Source of the DNA: Elusimicrobiota bacterium
GTDB lineage: Bacteria; Elusimicrobiota; UBA5214; JBBAAG01
DNA length: 64,000 nucleotides
Reading direction: 5' to 3'
NCBI GenBank assembly: GCA_041658405.1
Contig: JBBAAG010000002.1
Coordinates: 62,001-126,000, forward strand
The notes beneath the pieces were generated by a model. That model was not told where the DNA came from. It searched no databases and saw only the letters and a program-made list of their open reading frames with translations. Below, one piece after another: positions 1 to 6,914 of the stretch. Position 1 is the first letter of the stretch; each line of letters opens with the position of its first letter. The translations under genes were made by a program, and so were the position numbers.

Positions 1-702
1 GGCGGAGTAGTCATCGCGTCGGACGATCCTAAGACACTGATACGTATCCCACCGTGGTTGTTGAAAACTGACTCAGAGGTAAATATTAAACGCAAGACCG
101 ACACTTCGGCTGGTGAAGGGCAGGAAGTGGAAGTTGTAGCGAAAGAGCGTGGAACGGGGAATGATATCACCGACCTTGACGGTACGGTTGAGCTAACAGT
201 AGGCTACCAAGTTGATTCTAACGGTAAGGTTACGAATACTGACGTCGTGGAATCCGACGCTGCGTCCGTTCTGGCTTTGTATTACCATGACGGCGTGCAA
301 TGGCAAAAACTTGATGGGAGTACAGTAGATACTGCGAACAAAACGGTGACAGTGAAAACGTCGCACCTGAGTCGGTATGCGTTACGCAGCAGCGGTACCG
401 CAGCGCGGTCCACGAGTTTCCGGTTTACCGGCATCGGCCCGAACCCGTTCACCCCGAACCCTGACGGTATATACGACCGCGTGTATTTTTATTATGAGAA
501 CCCCGAGAATAAAGACATTGAGGTGAGGATATACAAGCTTACCGGTGCGCTGGTACGTGTGATCACAGCAACCTCCGGTGTTGTGCCGTACTGGGACGGG
601 CGGAACACAACCGGCGATATGATGGACGGCGGGGTGTATTTATATGGACTAAAAGTGGGGGGGAACGCGGTGGTTAAAGGGACGGTGGTGTTGGGGAAAT
701 GA
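1..702 (+). CDS. Secreted protein, C-terminal part with FlgD-like sorting domain (5' partial)
   Basis: The reading frame is open from base 1 to the TGA at 700-702, so this is the last 233 residues of a larger protein whose start lies outside the window. The first ~130 residues look like beta-sandwich material. The last ~100 form a FlgD-like Ig domain: a GPNPFTPNPDG entry motif, the EVRIYKLTGALV strand, WDGRN, then GGVYLYGLKV. In Bacteroidota and several candidate phyla this domain ends proteins exported by type IX or related systems and can act as a sorting signal. It overlaps the PorV-like gene by ATGA, which fits a secretion-linked pair. The same kind of ending occurs on the GH10-like protein at 16890-21431. 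The function of the missing N-terminal part is unknown. Confidence 0.85.
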   Translation, partial: GGVVIASDDPKTLIRIPPWLLKTDSEVNIKRKTDTSAGEGQEVEVVAKERGTGNDITDLDGTVELTVGYQVDSNGKVTNTDVVESDAASVLALYYHDGVQWQKLDGSTVDTANKTVTVKTSHLSRYALRSSGTAARSTSFRFTGIGPNPFTPNPDGIYDRVYFYYENPENKDIEVRIYKLTGALVRVITATSGVVPYWDGRNTTGDMMDGGVYLYGLKVGGNAVVKGTVVLGK

Positions 703-1739
703 GTATGATTATGTCGACGGTATATACCGCTCACTCAATAATCGTTTCGCAGACGAAACGATTGAAAGCGTTCGCGGCATATATCGTCGACAAACAATTA
801 ATAATTTTATTTTTAGTATTGTTATTTACCCCATTACAAAACGGGGAGTGCGCGTTTGTGTATACGGACTACAGTGCGCGGGGGCTCGGGATGAACGGCG
901 CGATCTGCACGGTTACCGGCGTTACCGCCGACACTGCGGGTGTGTATTACAATCCGGCGTTAACCGCAATCAGCGGGGGGAACGAGAACACCTCGCGTCC
1001 CCGGGTGAGTATGTCGTACGAATCGTTGTATCCTGGCGTGATGGACAGTTTATGGTTAGGTACGCTGGTGTACACGCATCCGGTGAACCGCATAGTGGGA
1101 ACGTTTGGCGTGAACTACCTCCAGTTTGGTTCGAGTTTGTATAGCGAACAAGTTGCGGGACTTACCTATGCGCGGGAAATGCTATATTTTGAACCGTTAA
1201 AACTGGGTGTTACAGTGAAAACATTAACGAAAAGTTATGGGCAGACAGGGTATACCAACCGCGACCCTACGTTTGCCAACGCAATGACCGCTACGGGTGT
1301 AAGCTACGACGTAGGGCTGACCTACGCAACACCGTTATCTGGCCTTGTGGCAGGCGCGTCTGCGCGTAACGTAGATCGTCCGAATATTAAGCTGGTGAAA
1401 CGCGACATTGTTCCTGCGGAGTACCGCGTAGGTCTGGGCTACCAAATGGAAACAGTATCGACCGAACTTGTGTATTATTGCACGACCTCTGCGGGTACGG
1501 ACGCTGCGTTGTTGCTGGGCAGCGAATGGTGGATATTAAGAAACGTGTTTGCTTTCCGCGCAGGCTGCGGGTATGGCGTAAGCGAGTACAAGTCTGTATC
1601 TTTTGGGTTGAGTTACCGGTTTAGCATCCCCGGGATGAAAACGTTTATTACACTCGATTACGGGTACGGCTATCAGTTCAACGGTGCGATGGATAATACC
1701 GTTGGGAACAACCTCGCGACGTTAAACATACAGTTTTGA
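699..1739 (+). CDS. PorV/PorQ-like outer-membrane beta-barrel protein
   Basis: 346 residues. After a hydrophobic signal segment (about residues 32-52) the mature part starts with a YSARGLGMNGA-type motif and then VTADTAGVYYNPALTAI, the hallmark start of the PorV/PorQ (UPF0164) family. Alternating aromatic and polar strands continue to a terminal ...LATLNIQF, as expected for a beta-barrel ending in an aromatic residue. In type IX secretion PorV shuttles cargo with C-terminal sorting domains, and the preceding gene ends in such a domain. The ATG at 699 overlaps the upstream stop. The N-terminus is about 27 residues longer than a usual signal peptide, and the excess is exactly encoded by the palindrome at 713-791. 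A start downstream of that palindrome is possible but no good one is visible. Confidence 0.8.
   Translation: MSMIMSTVYTAHSIIVSQTKRLKAFAAYIVDKQLIILFLVLLFTPLQNGECAFVYTDYSARGLGMNGAICTVTGVTADTAGVYYNPALTAISGGNENTSRPRVSMSYESLYPGVMDSLWLGTLVYTHPVNRIVGTFGVNYLQFGSSLYSEQVAGLTYAREMLYFEPLKLGVTVKTLTKSYGQTGYTNRDPTFANAMTATGVSYDVGLTYATPLSGLVAGASARNVDRPNIKLVKRDIVPAEYRVGLGYQMETVSTELVYYCTTSAGTDAALLLGSEWWILRNVFAFRAGCGYGVSEYKSVSFGLSYRFSIPGMKTFITLDYGYGYQFNGAMDNTVGNNLATLNIQF
713..791. repeat. In-frame palindromic element inside the signal-peptide region
   Basis: The outer arms 713-730 and 774-791 are inverted repeats matching at 16 of 18 positions, each ending in GTCGAC. The inner arms 740-749 and 754-763 are perfect 10-bp inverted repeats (AATCGTTTCG / CGAAACGATT) around a 4-base loop. 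The whole 79 bases can fold into one long hairpin. It lies in frame within the first codons of the PorV-like gene and encodes a stretch unlike a signal peptide. This arrangement resembles the palindromic elements that insert in frame into Rickettsia genes, but homology to them is not implied. I did not find a second full copy in the window. Confidence 0.6.
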
Positions 1740-1795
1740 TACAGCGTCAACCAAGAACCGAAGCGCTTATTTCCTTCACTCTATGATTCCGTTTT

Positions 1796-1907
1796 AACAC
1801 AGGCACAGCAGCTCCGCTGGCCGCCCCGATTGTGTCGGGGCTTATGATTTCGCTCCGTGCAAGGGAAGTCGCGAAATATAAACCATCGTTACTGCTGTGC
1901 CTGTGTT
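1796..1907. repeat. 112-bp inverted repeat with inner hairpins
   Basis: The arms 1796-1811 and 1892-1907 are perfect 16-bp inverted repeats (AACACAGGCACAGCAG and its complement). Between them sit a GCCCCGA/TCGGGGC hairpin (1823-1829 with 1835-1841) and an ATTTCGC/GCGAAAT pair (1847-1853 with 1871-1877), giving a cloverleaf-like fold. It may be a non-autonomous palindromic element or a structured transcript end. No transposase is nearby. Confidence 0.6.
1823..1841 (+). terminator. Possible terminator hairpin after the PorV-like gene
   Basis: A 7-bp GC-rich stem with a 5-base loop lies about 85 bases past the PorV-like stop. The following bases (TTATGATTT) are only moderately T-rich, so this is a weak intrinsic-terminator candidate. 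It is also part of the larger inverted repeat, which may be its real identity. Confidence 0.25.
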
Positions 1908-2142
1908 TTGTCGAATATCACGTTTAAAAGTTTTTTTCAGGTCGGAATCGAAAGCCGTTCAGAAAACAAGCGCTCCGGGTTGTTTTTATCTCGACAGCGT
2001 TGATGTTGTTACTAATATTTGATAAAATATTTATTAATATAGAATTGGATTCAAGTTGGTTTTTTTGAAAGGATGGGTTGGTGCGATGGATGGGTTATCG
2101 ATCTCAGTTGCTAAAAACAGTTCAATTTATGGAAGTGATGAA

Positions 2143-2367
2143 ATGAAAAACGTAACGGCTGTGTATGAGAAACGCGGGAAGTATTATGTTGGATATATAA
2201 AAGAACTTCCCGGTGTAAACACGCAAGGTAGAACCCTGCAAGAAACGAAGAAGAATATTAAAGAAGCGCTGATGTTGATACGTAAAACTGAAAAACAGCT
2301 AAAAGATGAATGTATAAAACCAATAAAGACATTCACGCAACGTATTGCAATCCGCGCTTCAAAATGA
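2143..2367 (+). CDS. hicB: HicB-family antitoxin
   Basis: 74 residues from the ATG at 2143, which has GGAAG 7 bases upstream. The longer in-frame extension to 2056 adds no family sequence. The protein has the partial RNase-H-like HicB fold: an initial VTAVYEKRGKYYVGYI strand pair, the ELPGVNTQGRTLQE motif typical of the family, then a helix NIKEALMLI. No C-terminal DNA-binding domain is recognisable in so short a protein. HicB neutralises the HicA mRNA interferase and usually represses the operon. It overlaps hicA by ATGA. The antitoxin-first order is the less usual one, though known. Confidence 0.85.
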   Translation: MKNVTAVYEKRGKYYVGYIKELPGVNTQGRTLQETKKNIKEALMLIRKTEKQLKDECIKPIKTFTQRIAIRASK

Positions 2368-2555
2368 AAACTAAAGAGTTTATACGTTACCTTTCTTTGC
2401 ACAACTGTGTTTTATTCAGACAAGGGAAGAAACATTCAGTATTCATAAATCTTTCGACACGGAAAATATCGACAGTACCAAGGCATAGAGAACTCAACGA
2501 TTTTCTTGCACGTAAAATTTGCAAGGATTTGGGAATAACAATCTCGCGAAACTAG
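2364..2555 (+). CDS. hicA: HicA-family mRNA interferase toxin
   Basis: 63 residues from the ATG at 2364, which overlaps the hicB stop. HicA is a small dsRBD-like ribonuclease that cleaves mRNA. Visible features are the N-terminal helix (MKTKEFIRYL), the GKKH segment with the candidate catalytic histidine H24, a strand SVFINL, the VPRH motif and the C-terminal LARKICKDLGI helix. The length is normal for the family. The stop lies two bases from the convergent DUF116 gene. It looks intact. Confidence 0.85.
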   Translation: MKTKEFIRYLSLHNCVLFRQGKKHSVFINLSTRKISTVPRHRELNDFLARKICKDLGITISRN

Positions 2556-2557
2556 TG

Positions 2558-3079
2558 TTACTTCCCGACGAGTTTTTGCAGCACGGAACTCACTGCATCT
2601 ACGGCGACATCGGTGTTGATACACGGTCCGTTGGGTTTTGTGTTTGGTACAGCGTAAACGAGAAAAGGGTACACCGCGGCGATGCCATCAGCGAGTTCGT
2701 TCTCACACGCGACTGCCACAATGATATCCGGCCGTACTTCTTTCACCCATTTACGCGCCAGCCCGCCGCCGGTCGCGACTTTCAACGAAACTTTGTACTT
2801 TTCCGCGAGTACGCGCAGCGCGCCGATTTTGCAGTTTCCACAGTTTTTACAGTTCGCAACGTCGTAGGTAATCCGATGCGGGCATTTATCGTTTTGCAAA
2901 CAATGCGGGAGTAACACGAGTACAGTATGGAATGTTTTATTTTTTACCACGAGCTCGACTGCGCGGTTGTTACTTTCAACGATATGCGATTCAAAAACGT
3001 CTTTCAATGCGGGTATAAGTTTTCCAAGAACCAACATCACAGGGTATTCAACACTAAATATTATCCATCTAATGTCCAT
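2558..3079 (-). CDS. DUF116 domain protein
   Basis: 173 residues with a short hydrophobic N-terminus (about residues 5-25), then the DUF116 cysteine cluster: LLPHC, a CP pair, then CKNCGNCKIG, and downstream ATGGGLA, VACENEL and a PNTKPNGPC motif. The cysteines suggest a metal or Fe-S site, but the biochemical role of the family is not established. It is the last gene of the minus-strand run after fmt. DUF116 genes are known next to fmt in Firmicutes (fmt-DUF116-rsmB arrangements), so this placement is conserved context. The gap to fmt is 27 bases. Confidence 0.85.
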   Translation of the reverse strand: MDIRWIIFSVEYPVMLVLGKLIPALKDVFESHIVESNNRAVELVVKNKTFHTVLVLLPHCLQNDKCPHRITYDVANCKNCGNCKIGALRVLAEKYKVSLKVATGGGLARKWVKEVRPDIIVAVACENELADGIAAVYPFLVYAVPNTKPNGPCINTDVAVDAVSSVLQKLVGK

Positions 3080-3106
3080 AAAAACACCTGACTCTCTGTA
3101 TACCGT

Positions 3107-4111
3107 CTATTTTAAAACCGTTCCTTGTGTTATCCTGCTTCCTTGCAAAAAATTCCATGCTGGCATAACCTTTTTCCCTGCCGGCTGAACTACGGTTATA
3201 ACATACATTGTATCATTTCCGCATGCTACGATAAACCCTGTGTTCTTAACGTATCCCGCTATGGTACCGTATGGAATATTTTTTTTTATCCCAAGAGAAA
3301 CAATGTCTTCAGTTACCGCTACGCGCCCTCCGGTGATTTTTAGTACTTCATATTCTTCACAAACACCGGGTTTTTGGTACTGCGTAAACACTCCCGGCCA
3401 GGGTATGGTACCACGGAGGAGGTTGTGTACCTCACCCGCTGGTTTACTCCAGTCAATATGCCCATCATTTTTTTTTAGTACCGGCGCAGAAGACGGCGTC
3501 CCTCCCTGTTTTTTCCGTATGATCTTACCATGTTCAATATCAGTAATGCATTGTCCTAATAACTTCAGTCCCGTATCTACAAGTTTTGTACGTAAAGTTT
3601 CAGAAGTATCATCCTCATCAATCCTTACTTCTATCTGCGCAAAAATATCGCCGGTATCCATCCCGGGGTCAAGCCAAAACGCGGTTACGCCGGTAACTTT
3701 TTCACCGCGGATAATTGACCATTGTATCGGTGCAGCACCGCGGTATTTGGGTAATAACGAAAAATGAATGTTTATAACACCTGTGGAGAACACTGAGAGT
3801 ACGGTTTGCGGTAAAATATTGCCGTAGTTAACAACGATCCCTAATGCAGGGGAGTAGGACGATAACTTCATAGCAAATGCGTTATCGCGGATCTCACTGC
3901 GTTCCGGTTGAAGGATATCCGGTACATTATTCTCTGCGGGGGAAGGTTTTAATACCCATTCCTTAACTGCGGGGATACGGATATTACAACCCCGCCCGGC
4001 TTCACGGTCTGGCTGGGTAACAACTGCTTTTAATACCGTTAATTTACGCGTAAGTTCCGCGTATCCCACTGCGGGTAACGGTGTGCCAAAAAAAATTGTT
4101 GGGATTCCCAT
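3107..4111 (-). CDS. fmt: Methionyl-tRNA formyltransferase
   Basis: 334 residues. The enzyme formylates initiator Met-tRNA using 10-formyl-THF, in the cytoplasm. It has IFFGTPLPAV at the N-terminus, the NIHFSLLPKYRGAAPIQW block with the catalytic Asn and His, GVTAFWLDPGMDTGDI with the catalytic Asp, then a C-terminal OB-like tRNA-binding domain (from about residue 205, RGTIPWPG). The length is normal. The ATG at 4111 forms a TGATG overlap with the def stop. Two in-frame GTG codons precede it (4114, 4117). The def-fmt order is the classic arrangement. Confidence 0.95.
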   Translation of the reverse strand: MGIPTIFFGTPLPAVGYAELTRKLTVLKAVVTQPDREAGRGCNIRIPAVKEWVLKPSPAENNVPDILQPERSEIRDNAFAMKLSSYSPALGIVVNYGNILPQTVLSVFSTGVINIHFSLLPKYRGAAPIQWSIIRGEKVTGVTAFWLDPGMDTGDIFAQIEVRIDEDDTSETLRTKLVDTGLKLLGQCITDIEHGKIIRKKQGGTPSSAPVLKKNDGHIDWSKPAGEVHNLLRGTIPWPGVFTQYQKPGVCEEYEVLKITGGRVAVTEDIVSLGIKKNIPYGTIAGYVKNTGFIVACGNDTMYVITVVQPAGKKVMPAWNFLQGSRITQGTVLK

Positions 4112-4653
4112 CACCACGTTTTTGTTTTTCTGCGTTTTCTGATCTCACGCCAGATGATAAGTTTTTTTAGTAATGGCATATGGTCAATGATAAGTTTATT
4201 ATTGAGATGGTCAATCTCATGCTGGAGTATTCTCGCGGGAAAACCTTCTGTTTCAATCTCAACCACCACGCCGTTGAGGTTCATTGCAGAAACTTTTATC
4301 CATTTCGCGCGGGTAATAGTCATCTGTAACCCGGGGAATGACAAACATCCTTCCTCCATACGTACCCGTCCTTTTTTCTTGATTACAGCAGGATTTATCA
4401 GTACTACAGGTTCACACTTCCTACCTTCCTGCCCGGCGGAAAGGTCAGCGACTAAAATCTGGAGATTATGCCCCACCTGATTCGCTGCAAGGCCAACCCC
4501 GCGTGCGTTAATCATGGTTACCAGCATATCGTTGATTAACCCGCGGATACCCTCATTAATATCTTTTACCCGCCGTGCGGGACGGCGCAGGATTTTATCG
4601 CCGTATTTGCGTATTGGCAATAACTTGCCCGTAGACGCAGATACTGATGCCAT
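4111..4653 (-). CDS. def: Peptide deformylase
   Basis: 180 residues from the ATG at 4653. This Fe2+/Zn2+ metallohydrolase removes the N-formyl group from nascent proteins. All three family motifs are present: GVGLAANQ (52-59), EEGCLS with metal ligand C103, and QHEIDHL with ligands H145 and H149 and catalytic E146. An alternative GTG start at 4668 shares a base with the upstream stop and adds five residues. The ATG is preferred because the family normally begins a few residues before the IRKYGD motif and GGAG precedes it. It is coupled to fmt by overlap. Confidence 0.95.
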   Translation of the reverse strand: MASVSASTGKLLPIRKYGDKILRRPARRVKDINEGIRGLINDMLVTMINARGVGLAANQVGHNLQILVADLSAGQEGRKCEPVVLINPAVIKKKGRVRMEEGCLSFPGLQMTITRAKWIKVSAMNLNGVVVEIETEGFPARILQHEIDHLNNKLIIDHMPLLKKLIIWREIRKRRKTKTW

Positions 4654-4667
4654 ACTTGTTTTCTCCA

Positions 4668-6914
4668 CTATTTTCTCCGTAAACGCAACATTTCAATTCT
4701 TTGCAAAACCGCGGTTTTTTCGTTGGGGTCCATTACAATACCGGCGTATGCTAAAAAAAACTTTTCTGCCTGTGCGTAATTCCCCATTTTTTCGTACCCC
4801 ATACCGAGGTTGTAAAACACCGGTGGGTATGTTTTTGTGGAGTTAACCACCTGTTTCCATACTTCCACAGCTTTTACGGTATCCCCTCGGGAGTAGTATA
4901 TCAACCCAAGCTCATTCCCCGCAGGAGGATATTTTTGAGCGGCAAGCTGGAAACACCGTTCAGCTTCCGCTGTATTCCCTGTATCCCTGTAACATAAGCC
5001 AAGATTATACAAAATACTGCCGTTATCGTCACGCCCGTGTATACCCGCAGCTTTTTCAAAAACTTTAATTGCTTTACTAAACCGTTTTTGTGTGTAATAC
5101 ACAATCCCGGTATTGTTATACGCAGCGGTGAGGAATGGGTCAAGTTTTAGTGCTGATTCAAATAACCGTAATGCCGTGGAATACTCGCTGTTTTGCTGGT
5201 AGTACACCCCGGTGTTTGTGTATGCCGAGGAGTAGTAGGAGATAACGTGCCGTGTAAAAAATTCGCTGTTATCCGTAACAAAATAACGGTTGCGGTAACG
5301 GTAGATATCGGATAAAAACATGACAGGATTATATACAGGTATACCGTCTTTCATACGGTAAGTAATTCCCTGTGGGATGGTTGATCCTTCCTGCGGGAAT
5401 TTTTGGGGGAGATCCGCGTAAATTCCGTGTTTACCATAATTATGTTTTAGCATTATATCCACAGCTTCTCCGGAAGAAGATATCACGGTATCCGCGGGGA
5501 ATAATGAGGGATAACGTTTTCTCAGGAGTTCATACCCCCATCGTGTACGGTAATATGCGAATACCGGAACGTCCCGCCGTATTTTCGTACAGTGTTGAGT
5601 ATAGGATGTTACAAACGCGGTGGTATCGTCGGGGTTGAATACCACGCTTCCCGGAGGGAGTGACGCAAACATGTTCTTCACATAATCCACTGCATAGTAA
5701 TCAGTACGCCGGTAAAAGTTGTCCCAGGAAAGGATTAACTGCGCTGCTATCGCGCATACCGCGAGTATTGTTCCCGCGGGATATATAATCTTTGAGGTAT
5801 ACCATCCCGGTTTCAACGCAACAATAAACTTCACCCCGTATCCGATGAGGATAATAAAAAACATATGCCCCAAAATAAGGTGTGGTTCCAGTATTGAATA
5901 CGTTGCAGGATCGGTATACGGTAGGTTGGATAATATAACAAACCCTATCCCTGAAACAAGAAAACTTGTGGTTATCCCAATAACAAACGGTTCCATAAAT
6001 CCTGTTACAAAACCAATGATACCGATGAGCGTAATAACCGGTGAGAAATGTGATACCAGATACTCTACATACTTTATCGTATGCCGCATAAGCGCCATCG
6101 GTGAAAAGTCAAGCGTGCTTTGTTCCGGATGCAATTTCATCCCGCCGTAATCCCCGCGGGTAAGGATACGGATAATACCGTCAATACTTTGAGGGTTACC
6201 CCAGGCGGATACCGGCTCACCTGTTGCGCGTAATGGGAGGTATGTATTTACAGTAAACCCTAGGCAAAACAAAACAATGGCAATCAAGCAAAGTTTAATA
6301 AGTTTTTTAACCCCGTAAAGTTTGAATTGCCGCTGAATAATCCACGTGTATAACAGTATCCCGGGTAATACCAGTACCGCGGTTTGATGGTTGGTTACAG
6401 CTAAGCCAATAATAAAAATTGAGCACAATATTTTACGTGTAAATATTAGTGTATTGATCTCGGCCTCCGGTATGAAACATACCGGGAGGAAGTAGATGCT
6501 TAACGCAACAAGGAATGTGTTGAGCGCATACATTTCCACTACATGCGATAACGATACAACCGGAGGTAGTACTGCGAATAACAACGCTAATCCTGTGGAG
6601 AGTAAAATATGTACTTCAATTTTTTGTAGTATCAAAAACACTAATCCTACAGTCAACCCGGAGAATACAGCGGACATTATATTAAGCCTGTATGCCACGT
6701 TACCCATCGGTATAAAGAAGGTGAATAGTTTGCCGATAATCACGTATAACGGATAGCCTGTGGGATGCGCAATGCCGTAAGTATACGCCGCAACAGCGAG
6801 GTCGCCGCTGTCACGATACGCGGGGATACCGCTGTACGAGGTATACACATAAAAAATGAAGGAACACACTGATACTATAAACGCAATGGCGTACCGCCAA
6901 ACCACAGGTGTCAT
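4668..6914 (-). CDS. DUF2723 GT-C-like membrane protein with C-terminal TPRs
   Basis: 748 residues. The N-terminus matches DUF2723, a polytopic family related to GT-C glycosyltransferases: YRDSGDLAVAAYTYGIAHPTGYPL with the acidic DSGD motif in the first outside loop, followed by about ten hydrophobic segments to residue ~400. A soluble stretch follows, and then about five TPR units (~545-740: AYTNTGVYYQQ, AAYNNTGIVYY, ILYNLGLCYRD, GNELGLIYYS, VFYNLGMGYEK). DUF2723 proteins occur in genomes with type IX-like secretion and are presumed glycan-transferring. The gene sits between priA and def, overlapping priA by ATGA and abutting def. The substrate is unknown. Confidence 0.85.
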   Translation of the reverse strand: MTPVVWRYAIAFIVSVCSFIFYVYTSYSGIPAYRDSGDLAVAAYTYGIAHPTGYPLYVIIGKLFTFFIPMGNVAYRLNIMSAVFSGLTVGLVFLILQKIEVHILLSTGLALLFAVLPPVVSLSHVVEMYALNTFLVALSIYFLPVCFIPEAEINTLIFTRKILCSIFIIGLAVTNHQTAVLVLPGILLYTWIIQRQFKLYGVKKLIKLCLIAIVLFCLGFTVNTYLPLRATGEPVSAWGNPQSIDGIIRILTRGDYGGMKLHPEQSTLDFSPMALMRHTIKYVEYLVSHFSPVITLIGIIGFVTGFMEPFVIGITTSFLVSGIGFVILSNLPYTDPATYSILEPHLILGHMFFIILIGYGVKFIVALKPGWYTSKIIYPAGTILAVCAIAAQLILSWDNFYRRTDYYAVDYVKNMFASLPPGSVVFNPDDTTAFVTSYTQHCTKIRRDVPVFAYYRTRWGYELLRKRYPSLFPADTVISSSGEAVDIMLKHNYGKHGIYADLPQKFPQEGSTIPQGITYRMKDGIPVYNPVMFLSDIYRYRNRYFVTDNSEFFTRHVISYYSSAYTNTGVYYQQNSEYSTALRLFESALKLDPFLTAAYNNTGIVYYTQKRFSKAIKVFEKAAGIHGRDDNGSILYNLGLCYRDTGNTAEAERCFQLAAQKYPPAGNELGLIYYSRGDTVKAVEVWKQVVNSTKTYPPVFYNLGMGYEKMGNYAQAEKFFLAYAGIVMDPNEKTAVLQRIEMLRLRRK

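Larger units (their letters stand above)
1740..2142. other. Intergenic region rich in nested inverted repeats
   Basis: About 400 bases without a supportable gene. The region is dominated by an inverted repeat (1796-1907) enclosing two smaller hairpins. Outside it, TGATTCCG (1784-1791) faces CGGAATCG (1953-1960), and the self-palindromic AAGCGCTT at 1761-1768 faces AAGCGCT near 1969, which suggests a larger imperfect cruciform of over 200 bases. The AT-rich end (about 2005-2050) probably carries the hicBA promoter, but only a weak match (TTGTTA at 2006-2011, then TATTTA at 2028) is visible. The in-frame extension upstream of hicB (from 2056) does not look like protein. Confidence 0.5.

Noticed and set aside
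848..1144. A 98-residue plus-strand frame inside the PorV-like gene.
   Set aside because: Out-of-frame shadow of a well-supported beta-barrel gene, with an arginine- and cysteine-rich composition and no family features.
2056..2142. A longer hicB starting at the TTG at 2056 or the ATG at 2086.
   Set aside because: The added residues do not look like HicB, and the ATG at 2143 has a better Shine-Dalgarno and the normal family start.
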